The notes: generated by a model from the sequence alone, not told the origin. A stretch of DNA of 64,000 nt from an uncultured Psychrobacter sp. (GCF_947488565.1 NZ_CANKZC010000003.1:372001-436000); one strand, 5' to 3'. Shown: positions 8,575 to 17,800, counted from the first letter of the stretch. Program-made: numbers and translations.

Positions 8575-9609
8575 TTAAATCGCTAAGCGTGAAAACTTCT
8601 CTTGATATTCTTTTGGTGTCAGCTCGGTTGCGCGCTTAAAAAGTCGCGTGAATGATGAGATGTCATCGTAGCCGACTTGATGAGCCAGCGATTTTATCGT
8701 CACATCGCCTGATTCTAATAACCGCTTTGCTTGCTCAATTCTGACTGCTTGAATGTATTCAATCGGGCGCATCGCGACGCAAGATTGAAAACGTCTGTTT
8801 AAGGTGCGCGGGGTAACACTGACCATGGCGGCCAAAGCACTCACTTGTATAGGTTGTTTAAAGTTCTCTTCGATGAATACTTGTACTTGCTTGACCAGCT
8901 GGTCTGCATGCGGCTTATGCAAAGTCACGTTAGTATAGCTGTTTTGATTGCCACGTTTGCTATCGATGATCTGAGTTTTGGCCACTTGAGTCGAAATCTC
9001 ACGGCCGCAGTAACGCTCTATCAATAACAAGGCTAAGTCATAAAAGGCGCTACCGCCTGCGGCGCAAAAAATGTGTCCCGATTGGGTTGCTGACTCGCTT
9101 TTTGACTGGATTTTTGATTGCGTAACAAACTGGTTTTCTTGCAAGTCCACCAATGGAAAATCTGTCTTAAACTTATTGGCATAGCCCCAATGAGTGGTCG
9201 CGACTTTGCCATCAAGTAAGCCTGCCTTTGCCAAAAAAAACGCGCCGCTACAGTTACTGGCGATATCCGCCTTGGTCGTTGCAAGCCGCTTTATATGCAC
9301 AATTAATTCACTGTTCTGATTCAGTACTTTATCGATCGAGTCGCCAATGGTTGGAATTAATAATAAGTCGCACTCCATCACATCCTTAATATCGCAATGC
9401 GCTTGCATGATTAAGCGATTGCTACATCTAATAACGACGCCGCCTAGACTGGCTATTTGCACATCAAATCTTGGCTCTACCGTCTCATCTGCGAATCGTT
9501 GCCAGCTGACCCCAGTAAACGAAAATAAATCTAGCGCCCCAGCGAGCACGCTACCGAGTACACCATCGAAACCAACAATAATGACTTTAAAGGGTTTAGA
9601 GTAGGGCAC
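8575..9609 (-). CDS. GlxA-type transcriptional regulator (DJ-1/PfpI domain plus AraC HTH)
   Basis: 344 residues. Residues 1-190 form a DJ-1/PfpI-like amidotransferase domain (KVIIVGFDGVLG at the start, ASNCSGAFFLAKAGLLDG around the nucleophile elbow). Residues 245-340 form an AraC-type double helix-turn-helix (PIQVSALAAMVSVTPRTLNR, then SLAHQVGYDDISSFTRLFKR). The start is GTG at 9609 with AAGGA seven bases upstream. GlxA-family proteins usually activate catabolic operons for amines, betaines or amino-acid derivatives. This one is divergent from the acyl-CoA dehydrogenase gene, and the shared 176-bp gap contains paired sites of AraC-like layout. Confidence 0.88.
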   Translation of the reverse strand: MPYSKPFKVIIVGFDGVLGSVLAGALDLFSFTGVSWQRFADETVEPRFDVQIASLGGVVIRCSNRLIMQAHCDIKDVMECDLLLIPTIGDSIDKVLNQNSELIVHIKRLATTKADIASNCSGAFFLAKAGLLDGKVATTHWGYANKFKTDFPLVDLQENQFVTQSKIQSKSESATQSGHIFCAAGGSAFYDLALLLIERYCGREISTQVAKTQIIDSKRGNQNSYTNVTLHKPHADQLVKQVQVFIEENFKQPIQVSALAAMVSVTPRTLNRRFQSCVAMRPIEYIQAVRIEQAKRLLESGDVTIKSLAHQVGYDDISSFTRLFKRATELTPKEYQEKFSRLAI

Positions 9610-9682
9610 AAGCGTTTCCTTTCTTTATACGTATCAGAAATAAAATTTTCGACTGAATATTTCTCACAATCAATGTTGTGTA

Positions 9683-9717
9683 TGTCTTATTTGACCATAA
9701 TTATGTCATAAATGACA
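9683..9717. promoter_or_regulatory. Candidate GlxA/AraC operator: two direct repeats 21 bp apart
   Basis: TGTCTTATTTGACC (9683-9696) and TGTCATAAATGACA (9704-9717) share TGTCnTAnnTGAC and are offset by 21 bp, two helical turns, as expected for an AraC-family dimer. The second copy is itself a perfect palindrome. They sit 70-100 bp before the acyl-CoA dehydrogenase start. Confidence 0.55.
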
Positions 9718-9785
9718 ATACGGTACGGCGTTAAATTAGATTACTATCAATTAATTATCAAATTTAATCAGTTAACGAGAATACT

Positions 9786-11606
9786 ATGGCAGCAGATACG
9801 CTTATCAATGACTTTGAATTACCGTTCCAATTATATGATGTATTGGGCACTGAAGACTTAACCAAACATCCTAAATTTGCAGAACACAGCCGCGAAACCT
9901 TTGATGCGGTTTTGGGTACCGCCAATAAAATCGCCACCGATTTGTTTTTGCCACACAACCATTTGGCAGATAAAAACGAACCACAGTTTGACGGCAAACA
10001 AGTCAGTATGATAGACGATGTTAAAGTAGCTTTTGATGCGTTTCGTGAGTCAGGTTTTATCGCGGGTCGTTATCGCTTTGATGATGGTGGGATGCAATTA
10101 CCCGAAACTGTCATGACAGCGGTGGCAGGCTATTTTATGGCAGCCAACCCATCGACGACTGCCTATCCGTTTTTGACCACGGCCGCGATTAACGTCATCT
10201 CGCATTTCGCTAGCGACGAGATTAAAGATGCCTTTATGCCGCGTATGCTAACAGGCGAGTTCACAGGAACGATGGCACTGACCGAGCCGCATGCTGGCTC
10301 GTCACTGGCCGATATCAAAACCACCGCTGTCAAGCAAGATGATGGCAGCTATCGAATCAAAGGTAGCAAGATTTATATCTCAGCGGGCGATCATGAGTTG
10401 TCTGACAATATCGTGCATTTGGTATTGGCCAAAGTACCGGGCGGTCCTGGTGGTGTCAAAGGTATCTCGTTATTTGCTGTACCCAAGTATCGCTTAAATG
10501 AAGATGCCTCGGTTGGTGAGCGTAATGATGTCCATCTAACCGGGCTCATTCATAAGCTTGGTTATCGCGGCGCGACGTCTACGGCATTGAGCTTTGGCGA
10601 TGCAGGCGCATGCTATGGCTACCTTATCGGTGAAGAGCATTTCGGCCTGCGTTATATGTTTAAGATGATGAATGAGGCGCGTATCGCGGTTGGCTTTGGC
10701 GCGGCGATGATTGGCTATCGCGGTTATCAGTATTCGCTCGATTATGCCAAAGATAGGACCCAAGGCAGAATTGCACCGAATAATAAGCCTGAAGATGCAG
10801 CAACGGCGATTATTCAGCATGGTGATGTTAAACGCATGCTCCTTGCGCAAAAAGCTTACAGCGAGGGCGGTATTTCACTGTGCTTATACGGCTCAAACCT
10901 GATTGATCGTATCAATACCTGTGAAGACGCCACACTCAAAAACGAGCTATCAGAATTATTGGATTTACTCACGCCAGTGCTTAAAGCATGGCCATCGGAA
11001 TATGGGCCAAAGGCCAATGATTTAGGTATTCAAGTGCTGGGCGGTGCAGGCTACACGCGTGAATACCAGGCCGAGCAGTTTTGGCGTGACAACCGTCTCA
11101 ATCCCATTCATGAAGGCACAAATGGTGTGCAGGCGTTAGATTTGTCGTTTCGTAAGTTATGGCAAAACAAAGGACTTGGTATTCAAGTTTTAAAACGTGA
11201 AATCACCCAAGATCTAGAAAGTATTAGTACGCCAGAAACCGCAAAACTTGCGGGTAAATTGATGCCCTATATGGATCATCTGCATGAGGTATTGGTACAT
11301 CTAAGTAAGGTTTTGCAGACAGAAAAAGTCATCACGTTGACGGGTAACGCGCAAGCATTGATGAATATCTTTGCCTCTATCGTGGTCAGTTGGATTTGGA
11401 TTCGCCAAGCGAGTAAAGCGGAGCAGTTGCTAAGCGAAATTAACGACAGCGGCACACAAAATACTGAAAAACAAAACTTTTATCATGGCAAACTACAAGC
11501 AGCCAAATATTTTATCGATTGGGAGCTGCCATTAATCAATCGCGATATTGAACTGTTGAATAACGACAATGCGGTATGTACCGATATGCAAGCAGAATGG
11601 TTCTAA
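9786..11606 (+). CDS. Acyl-CoA dehydrogenase (600-residue DmdC/AidB-like class)
   Basis: 606 residues, longer than classic 380-residue acyl-CoA dehydrogenases, with a C-terminal extension (about 480-606) typical of the subfamily that includes 3-methylmercaptopropionyl-CoA dehydrogenase. The FAD/substrate segment MALTEPHAGSSLADIKTTA is near residue 160. The catalytic base is Glu443 in NPIHEGTNGVQALDL, preceded by QVLGGAGYTREYQAEQ. It introduces a trans double bond into an acyl-CoA using FAD, with ETF as acceptor. Two SDR dehydrogenase genes follow on the same strand, and a GlxA-type regulator is divergent, suggesting an inducible oxidation pathway for an unidentified acid. Confidence 0.87.
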   Translation: MAADTLINDFELPFQLYDVLGTEDLTKHPKFAEHSRETFDAVLGTANKIATDLFLPHNHLADKNEPQFDGKQVSMIDDVKVAFDAFRESGFIAGRYRFDDGGMQLPETVMTAVAGYFMAANPSTTAYPFLTTAAINVISHFASDEIKDAFMPRMLTGEFTGTMALTEPHAGSSLADIKTTAVKQDDGSYRIKGSKIYISAGDHELSDNIVHLVLAKVPGGPGGVKGISLFAVPKYRLNEDASVGERNDVHLTGLIHKLGYRGATSTALSFGDAGACYGYLIGEEHFGLRYMFKMMNEARIAVGFGAAMIGYRGYQYSLDYAKDRTQGRIAPNNKPEDAATAIIQHGDVKRMLLAQKAYSEGGISLCLYGSNLIDRINTCEDATLKNELSELLDLLTPVLKAWPSEYGPKANDLGIQVLGGAGYTREYQAEQFWRDNRLNPIHEGTNGVQALDLSFRKLWQNKGLGIQVLKREITQDLESISTPETAKLAGKLMPYMDHLHEVLVHLSKVLQTEKVITLTGNAQALMNIFASIVVSWIWIRQASKAEQLLSEINDSGTQNTEKQNFYHGKLQAAKYFIDWELPLINRDIELLNNDNAVCTDMQAEWF

Positions 11607-11681
11607 CCAATGAGAGGTTAGTAGTATCATTTTGTAGAAACTTGCACCAGATAAAATAAAACTCTTTTAAAGGAATGTTAT

Positions 11682-12464
11682 ATGACGTTAAATACAAATG
11701 GAGCTGCCTCAGACGTAACTGGTAAACGTATTTTAATCACCGGCGGGGCCTCTGGTATCGGCGCCGCAAGTGCGCTACTGCTTGCCAGTCGCGGGGCCAA
11801 AGTCGTGATTGGCGATTTAGCCGAAGAGATGGGCACAGCCGTTGCTAAGCAAGGACAAGATGCGGGCAATAGTATCATGTTTCAAAAAGTCGATGTCACC
11901 AGCGGCGATGATGTACGTGCGCTATTTGCCTTTGCGATGGAAACGCTCGGTGGCCTCGATGTGGTGATAAACAATGCTGGCATCGATCACAAGCCAGCAC
12001 CGATGCACGAGCTAAGCGATGATGATTTTGATCGTAATATCGCTGTTAATCTCAAAGGCGTCTGGCATTGTATGCGCGCTGCTGTCGCTTGTATGGCGAC
12101 CAATGGCGGCGGCCATGTGATCAATGTGGCGTCTATCGCGGGTTTGCGTTCTGCGCCGCTGTTATCAGCTTATAGCGCTGCAAAGCATGGTGTCATGGGG
12201 CTAACCAAGTCTGCTGCTCACGAATATGCGCGCGTCAATATCCGCTTTAATGCGGTATGTCCGAGCTTTATCGATACGCCGATGGTGCGTAATACCATGG
12301 CAAATATGGACGAGCGCGCCCAGCAAGCAACCATCAAAGCCAGCCCAATGCGCCGTTTAGGAGATGTCGATGAAGTGTCTGGTGCGATTGCTTGGCTGGC
12401 GAGTGATGAAAGCAGTTTTATGAATGGGCATGCGTTTACCCTCGATGGTGGCATGTTGGCTTAA
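11682..12464 (+). CDS. SDR-family NAD(P)-dependent dehydrogenase
   Basis: 260 residues, classical short-chain dehydrogenase/reductase. The Rossmann motif TGGASGIGAASALLL starts near residue 21, followed by DVVINNAGIDH, with the catalytic set Ser151, Tyr164 and Lys168 (SAYSAAKHG). The C-terminal FTLDGGMLA is typical. An AAAGGA site precedes the ATG. It lies 75 bp after the acyl-CoA dehydrogenase and probably oxidises a hydroxyacyl-CoA or a free alcohol in the same route. The substrate cannot be read from sequence. Confidence 0.85.
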   Translation: MTLNTNGAASDVTGKRILITGGASGIGAASALLLASRGAKVVIGDLAEEMGTAVAKQGQDAGNSIMFQKVDVTSGDDVRALFAFAMETLGGLDVVINNAGIDHKPAPMHELSDDDFDRNIAVNLKGVWHCMRAAVACMATNGGGHVINVASIAGLRSAPLLSAYSAAKHGVMGLTKSAAHEYARVNIRFNAVCPSFIDTPMVRNTMANMDERAQQATIKASPMRRLGDVDEVSGAIAWLASDESSFMNGHAFTLDGGMLA

Positions 12465-12473
12465 TAATCAAAT

Positions 12474-12559
12474 AACTGCTAAACCATTACGGCGTTAGCC
12501 TCGCTCGATGTACTATTTGTACTATCTACGCTCGGCTGCCTTGTAATGAGTTTGCAGTT
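12474..12559. repeat. 86-bp imperfect inverted-repeat element
   Basis: Outer arms AACTGCTAAACCATTAC and GTAATGAGTTTGCAGTT pair with few mismatches, and the inner sequence (CTCGCTCGATGTAC / GTACTATCTACGCTCG) forms a further partial dyad. No T tract follows. The length matches the other hairpin family in this window but the sequence differs. Confidence 0.6.
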
Positions 12560-12636
12560 TTTCGATTATAACTTATTAAGTATTTCCGATAAAAAATTGA
12601 AAAATGAATAGCTAATTCAAAATATAAGGAATAGTT

Positions 12637-12706
12637 GTAGGCTGGGTTTTGAACCCAGCATTTTACTTTTATAAATTTTCACAGCTGGGTTAAAAACCCA
12701 GCCTAC
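12637..12706. repeat. 70-bp palindromic element with GTAGGCTGGGTT ends
   Basis: Left arm 12637-12659 and right arm 12684-12706 match as inverted repeats at 22 of 23 positions, and each arm is itself a small hairpin (CTGGGTT...AACCCAG). Palindromes starting GTAGGCTGGG are the kind found dispersed in many bacterial genomes. Confidence 0.75.
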
Positions 12707-12774
12707 GCCAAAAAACTAAAATAGTTGAAAATGAGATTTACTTTTAATACTTTACAAAAATATAAGGAATAGTG

Positions 12775-13536
12775 ATGAAAGATTTATTTGATTTAACGGG
12801 TAAGATTGCTTTAGTCACTGGCGCGAGCCGTGGTATTGGTGAATCTATCGCCCGTCTATTAGCATCTAGAGGCGCACATGTCATTGTCTCTAGCCGTAAG
12901 ATTGATGCTTGCCAAGCCGTCGCTGATAGCATTGTCGCCGACGGCCACAAAGCCAGCGCCTTTGCCTGTCACGTGGGTGAGATGGATCAGATTGAGGCGG
13001 TTTTTGAGCATATCAAGAGCGAATTTGGTCAAATTGATATCTTAGTCAATAACGCCGCCGCCAATCCTTATTATGGGCATATCTTAGATACGGATTTGGC
13101 AGCGTTTGATAAGACTGTGGAAGTTAACATTCGTGGTTATTTCTTTATGTCGACAGCTGCGGGCAAGATGATGCGCGAGCAGGGCGGCGGGGTGATTTTG
13201 AACACCGCCTCGGTCAATGGCTTGGTCGCGGGTGATAAGCAAGGCATCTATTCAATTACTAAAGCAGCAGTGATTAGCATGACTAAAGCTTTTGCTAAAG
13301 AATGTGGCCCATTAAATATTCGCGTCAATGCACTGCTGCCAGGTCTGACCGATACCAAATTTGCCTCAGCATTGACCACCAATGATAAAGTCTTAAAAAT
13401 GGCGCTACATTCAATACCGTTAGGACGCGTAGCCGATCCAGACGAGATGGCAGGTACGGTGTTGTACTTAGTGTCTGATGCGTCAAGCTATACGACAGGC
13501 GCGACGGTCGTTGTCGATGGCGGTATGCTTGCTTAG
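12775..13536 (+). CDS. SDR-family oxidoreductase
   Basis: 253 residues. The ATG at 12775 is preferred to the GTG just before it because AAGGA lies six bases upstream. Motifs are TGASRGIGESIARLL (cofactor), DILVNNAAANPYY, and the catalytic set Ser146, Tyr159 and Lys163 (GIYSITKAAV); the C-terminal VVVDGGMLA closes the fold. The Ser-Arg after the beta-2 strand (VSSRK) suggests NADP preference. It resembles 3-ketoacyl-reductase-like or DHRS4-like SDRs. A terminator follows, so it closes the acyl-CoA dehydrogenase cluster, though the palindromic elements upstream may weaken read-through from the first SDR gene. Confidence 0.85.
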   Translation: MKDLFDLTGKIALVTGASRGIGESIARLLASRGAHVIVSSRKIDACQAVADSIVADGHKASAFACHVGEMDQIEAVFEHIKSEFGQIDILVNNAAANPYYGHILDTDLAAFDKTVEVNIRGYFFMSTAAGKMMREQGGGVILNTASVNGLVAGDKQGIYSITKAAVISMTKAFAKECGPLNIRVNALLPGLTDTKFASALTTNDKVLKMALHSIPLGRVADPDEMAGTVLYLVSDASSYTTGATVVVDGGMLA

Positions 13537-13894
13537 TAGTAAATGGGTAGCAAATAAGTAGTGTGAAATAATAGCGACAGCGCTTAAAATAGCAAAACCG
13601 TATGATGCTAATATCATGCGGTTTTTTGTATTTATACTCTATATGCAATTTATATGATCTAAACATAGGAACAAATTAACTGTGAAGCTGCGTTAATAAA
13701 AAATAGAGATGAGTTATTGTCCTGCAATATAACTGTTGCTATAGTAAATAACGGTTTGATCGTAAAATGAGTCGCCTATAGCGTATTTACTAAGCTTTTT
13801 TATTGTCTACCGGTCACTACCAAGTACGAAATGGAATTCGTCTCAGAGTTAGTAGATGCTATCTCTATACCTCAATACGATAAGGAAGTCGTCA
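13537..13894. other. 358-bp gap before tynA
   Basis: Holds the terminator at 13594 and the promoter region of the amine oxidase gene. I see no gene in it and no copy of the GlxA-type sites found at 9683-9717. Confidence 0.6.
13594..13627 (+). terminator. Rho-independent terminator after the second SDR gene
   Basis: AAAACCGTATGAT pairs with ATCATGCGGTTTT (one G-U) around GCTAAT, followed by a T tract. Confidence 0.88.
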
Positions 13895-16237
13895 ATGATA
13901 CATGCTCATAACTCCATCTATAATAAGCAAAAACTCAATAATAAAACCAATAAAAATCTCACTACTAGGGCGTTAAAATCAACTTTTACTGCATTGGTGG
14001 CCAGTCTGGCGCTTGCATATAGCGCGCAAGCATTTGCTCATGGCGGCAAAGTCAATATGGTTCCGATCGAGGAGGCGATGAGTACCGCGGGTGCAGACGT
14101 TGAATATGATAGTTATGCCGAGATGTATACCATCACCAAGAACTCTACCCGCGTACAGATCAAACCCAACAGCAAAACTGCCATGGTGAACGGCCAGTCT
14201 CTAACCATTACCAATCCGCTTATTATAAAAGATGGACAAGCTTTAGTACCTGATTCATTGGCAAATGAAATCTTGCAATCAGGTTTGGATCAAACCTTTA
14301 AAATAGAGCAAAGCCCGCACCCACTCAATGTGTTAAGTGCTGAGGAGATTGAGCAAACATTGGCTATTATCAAAAAAGCCAAGCCTACTGAGACCAATCT
14401 ACGGTTTTCTGATATCCGCCTAAAACAGCCTGATAAAGATGCAGTATGGCGTAATGTCACTGAAGACAGGCCTTATAAGGGCGATCGCGTGGCAACCTTT
14501 AGTATTTTGAAAGGCAATACGGTCATTGAAGGTGAAGCAAACTTAAACAAAAACGCCTTAACCAGTTGGAATGCGATAGAAGATACCTTTGGTATGGTGC
14601 TGGTAGATGATTTTTATGCCATACAAGACATTATCCAAAATAGCCCTGAATACAAAGTGGCGTTAAAAAAACATGGTATAGATGATGTGACTAAGGTTGT
14701 CGGAACGCCGCTGACCGTTGGATATTTCGGTGATCAGGACAATTTAGATCAGCAGCTGCGCGTCCTTAAAATCGTCTCTTATCTAGATGTGGGCGATGGC
14801 AACTACTGGGCGCACCCTATCGAAAACTTAGTAGCAGTGGTAGATTTGGATGAGAAAAAAATCATTAAAATAGAGGAAGGTAGTGTCATTCCAGTGCCGA
14901 TGACCCCGCGTCCAATCGATGGTCGTGACCAAGATATTGTCACCAGTAAGCCGTTAAATATCATCGAACCAGAGGGCAAAAACTATACCATCACCGGCCG
15001 AGACGTTGAATGGCACAACTGGAAGTTTCATATTGGTTTAGACAGTCGAACAGGCCTACAGCTTAGTACGGTCACTTTTAATGATAAAGGCGTTGATCGC
15101 AAAATCATGTATCAAGGCAACTTGGGCGGTATGGTCGTGCCTTATGGCGATCCAGATATGGGCTGGTACTTTAAGTCTTATCTTGATGCTGGTGAATACG
15201 GCATGGGAACTCTGACCTCGCCACTAGAAAAGAATGTCGATGCACCAGAAAACGCCGTACTCCTTGACGCTGTGCTACCAGACTATCAAGGCAATCCTTA
15301 TACCATTCCGAATGCCATTGCAGTGTTTGAGCGTTATGCAGGTCCTGAGTTTAAGCATCAAGAAATGGGGCAAAAAAACGTCAGTACTGAGCGCCGAGAG
15401 CTGGTCGTACGCTGGATAAGTACGATAGGTAACTATGATTATATTTTTGACTGGGTGTTTGAGCCAAACGGTACGATCGGTATCGACGCTGGAGCCACTG
15501 GTATCGAGGCTGCTAAAGGTGTACTTGCAAAAACCATGCATGATCCAACGGCCAAAGAAGACACTCGCTATGGTACGTTGATTGATCATAATATCGTCGG
15601 TCCCACGCACCAGCATATCTATAACTTCCGCTTAGATATGGATGTCGATGGCGAGACCAATCATATTAAACGTATAGATCCCATCGTCGCTGACAATACA
15701 CGCGGAGGGCCGCGTACCAGTGCTATGGAGACTCGCGAAACCACAGTGGTGACCGAGACTGCCGCCAAAGAAAACTTCGATCCTGCTTCTGTGCGCCTAA
15801 TCAGTAATGCAAGCAAAGAGAACCGTATGGGAAATCCGGTATCGTATCAAATGATTCCGTTTGCAGGCGGGACTCATCCTATCGCAAAAGGCGCCAACTT
15901 CGCTGATGATGAGTGGATATACAATCGTCTTAATTTTATGGATAAACAAATTTGGGTGACCAACTATGATGCAGATGAGCAATATCCAGAAGGCAAATAT
16001 CCCAATCGCTCTGACAAAGATACTGGCTTAGGGCAGTTTACGAAAGACGATGAAAACATCCATAACAAAGACTTGGTGGTGTGGCTAACGACAGGTACTA
16101 CCCATATTGCCCGTGCTGAAGAGTGGCCTATCATGCCGACAGAATGGGTAAACGTGCTACTAAAACCGTGGAATTTCTTTGATGAAACGCCATCGCTGCA
16201 TTTGAATCAAGATAAAGGTGAGAGCGAAAGCAAATAA
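13895..16237 (+). CDS. tynA: Periplasmic primary amine oxidase (copper/TPQ)
   Basis: 780 residues from the ATG with AAGGA eight bases upstream. A signal peptide (hydrophobic TALVASLALAYS, cleavage after AFA) exports it to the periplasm. The enteric-type N-terminal D1 domain follows, then the catalytic beta-sandwich. The tyrosine converted to topaquinone is Tyr514 in GNYDYIF; copper ligands are His572, His574 and His737; the catalytic base is Asp431 (YLDAGEYG). The protein is very like E. coli TynA. It oxidises phenethylamine, tyramine or related primary amines to aldehydes with release of ammonia and peroxide. An aldehyde dehydrogenase gene follows by 63 bp, the expected partner. Confidence 0.95.
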   Translation: MIHAHNSIYNKQKLNNKTNKNLTTRALKSTFTALVASLALAYSAQAFAHGGKVNMVPIEEAMSTAGADVEYDSYAEMYTITKNSTRVQIKPNSKTAMVNGQSLTITNPLIIKDGQALVPDSLANEILQSGLDQTFKIEQSPHPLNVLSAEEIEQTLAIIKKAKPTETNLRFSDIRLKQPDKDAVWRNVTEDRPYKGDRVATFSILKGNTVIEGEANLNKNALTSWNAIEDTFGMVLVDDFYAIQDIIQNSPEYKVALKKHGIDDVTKVVGTPLTVGYFGDQDNLDQQLRVLKIVSYLDVGDGNYWAHPIENLVAVVDLDEKKIIKIEEGSVIPVPMTPRPIDGRDQDIVTSKPLNIIEPEGKNYTITGRDVEWHNWKFHIGLDSRTGLQLSTVTFNDKGVDRKIMYQGNLGGMVVPYGDPDMGWYFKSYLDAGEYGMGTLTSPLEKNVDAPENAVLLDAVLPDYQGNPYTIPNAIAVFERYAGPEFKHQEMGQKNVSTERRELVVRWISTIGNYDYIFDWVFEPNGTIGIDAGATGIEAAKGVLAKTMHDPTAKEDTRYGTLIDHNIVGPTHQHIYNFRLDMDVDGETNHIKRIDPIVADNTRGGPRTSAMETRETTVVTETAAKENFDPASVRLISNASKENRMGNPVSYQMIPFAGGTHPIAKGANFADDEWIYNRLNFMDKQIWVTNYDADEQYPEGKYPNRSDKDTGLGQFTKDDENIHNKDLVVWLTTGTTHIARAEEWPIMPTEWVNVLLKPWNFFDETPSLHLNQDKGESESK

Positions 16238-16300
16238 ATACTTAAGTAAATAAACACCTTTAGAGTATTAGGCCATAACCTTAACCATAAGAGTAAAAAA

Positions 16301-17725
16301 ATGAAAGAATTTAATTTAATTATCAACGGTGAAAGTGTTGGCACCACTGACTATTTTGACGTTATCAATCCAGCGGACAAATCTGTCATTGCTCGCTGCC
16401 CAAAGGCTACCACTGTGCAGTTAAATGAGGCGGTGGCAGCGGCCAAATCAGCGTTCCCTACTTGGTCGGCGCTGACTTATGAGGAGCGCCGAGATCGTTT
16501 GATGCAGCTTGCTGATGCTATCGAAGATAACGCTGAGGAGCTGATGACGCTACTGACCAAAGAGCAGGGTAAGCCGACCAAAGGCTTTGCAGATCTGGGT
16601 GCAGGCTTTGAGTTTGGTGGGACACTCGCTTGGATACGCGCGACCGCCAGTATGACATTGGAGCCGCAGGTCATTCAGGATAATGATACTGCACATATAG
16701 AGCTACATCGCAAGCCGCTTGGAGTAGTAGGTTCGATTACGCCGTGGAACTACCCATTGCTGATAGGTATCTGGCACATTATCCCTGCACTATTGACAGG
16801 TAATACCGTCGTCATGAAGCCCTCTGAGATGACCCCATTGACCGTGTTACGATTCGGTGAAATCGCTAAAGACATTTTGCCCGCTGGTGTGTTAAATATA
16901 GTGACTGGCGAAGGGGAGATTGGGGCTGCGATGACGTCACATCAAGAGATTCAAAAAATTGTATTTACAGGCTCGACGCCCACGGGCAAAGCCATTATGA
17001 AAAGTGCAGCTGACAATCTTACCCGCTTGACACTAGAGCTTGGTGGCAACGATGCAGGTATTGTCTTAGCAGATGCCGATATTGCCGCTTGTGCGCCAAA
17101 GATATTTGCGACCTCTTTTATTAATAATGGCCAAACTTGTGCTGCCCTAAAGCGCCTTTATGTCCATGAATCTGTGCACGACGAGCTATGTGAAGCTTTA
17201 ACGAACATGGCCAATAGCATGAAAACGGGCAATGGCTTTGATGAAGATACTGACTTTGGACCGCTACAGAATCAAGAGCAGCTTAATATCGTCAAAGCAC
17301 TTGCCAAAGATGCCAAAGAACGCGGCGCCAACTTCTTATGCGGCGGTGACGTCACGGATGAGAGCGGCTATTTTTATCCAATCACGCTCGTGAGCAATAT
17401 TAATGATGGGGCAAGGCTGGTCGATGAAGAACAATTTGGGCCCATTTTACCTATCATTAAATTTAGCGATGTGGAAGAGGCGATAGATAGTGCCAATCGC
17501 TTGCAAGTTGGGCTTGGCGGCTCAGTGTGGTCGCAGAATATCGAAAAGGCACAAAAAATTGCTTCTCGCTTAGAGTGCGGTACGGTTTGGATCAATAATC
17601 ATGCCATGATTCAGCCTGATGCGCCATTTGGCGGTGTGAAAGATTCAGGGTTTGGGGTGGAGTTTGGAGAAGCTGGCCTAAAAGAATTCACCTTCATCCA
17701 AACCGTACAGACGTTTAAATCTTAA
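16301..17725 (+). CDS. NAD(P)-dependent aldehyde dehydrogenase
   Basis: 474 residues, full-length ALDH superfamily enzyme. The catalytic cysteine is Cys280 (NNGQTCAALKR) and the general base is Glu246 (TLELGGNDAG); SITPWNYPLLIGIW marks the cofactor domain. Lying directly behind tynA, it most likely oxidises the aryl or alkyl aldehydes made by the amine oxidase, the role FeaB plays in E. coli, although the sequence is not specifically FeaB-like. It could also serve 4-guanidinobutyraldehyde or other amino aldehydes elsewhere in metabolism. Confidence 0.88.
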   Translation: MKEFNLIINGESVGTTDYFDVINPADKSVIARCPKATTVQLNEAVAAAKSAFPTWSALTYEERRDRLMQLADAIEDNAEELMTLLTKEQGKPTKGFADLGAGFEFGGTLAWIRATASMTLEPQVIQDNDTAHIELHRKPLGVVGSITPWNYPLLIGIWHIIPALLTGNTVVMKPSEMTPLTVLRFGEIAKDILPAGVLNIVTGEGEIGAAMTSHQEIQKIVFTGSTPTGKAIMKSAADNLTRLTLELGGNDAGIVLADADIAACAPKIFATSFINNGQTCAALKRLYVHESVHDELCEALTNMANSMKTGNGFDEDTDFGPLQNQEQLNIVKALAKDAKERGANFLCGGDVTDESGYFYPITLVSNINDGARLVDEEQFGPILPIIKFSDVEEAIDSANRLQVGLGGSVWSQNIEKAQKIASRLECGTVWINNHAMIQPDAPFGGVKDSGFGVEFGEAGLKEFTFIQTVQTFKS

Positions 17726-17754
17726 AACCACTTTTACTGATAACAAGGGTCATT

Positions 17755-17800
17755 AAAGATTCTATGCTGTAGTCACGTTTGCAGCATAGAATCTTTATTT
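17755..17800 (+). terminator. Strong hairpin terminator after the tynA-ALDH operon
   Basis: A perfect 15-bp stem (AAAGATTCTATGCTG / CAGCATAGAATCTTT) with a 12-nt loop, followed by ATTT. It separates the amine oxidase operon from the amidohydrolase gene. Confidence 0.8.

Larger units (their letters stand above)
12465..12774. other. 310-bp gap between the SDR genes filled by two palindromic elements
   Basis: No open frame of note. The gap consists almost entirely of two inverted-repeat elements (12474-12559 and 12637-12706). The second is flanked by 17-bp direct duplicates, one of which includes the ribosome site of the downstream gene. Confidence 0.7.

Noticed and set aside
8845..9604. Plus-strand frames opposite the GlxA-type gene
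   Set aside because: They lie wholly antisense to a gene with clear domain motifs and codon use.
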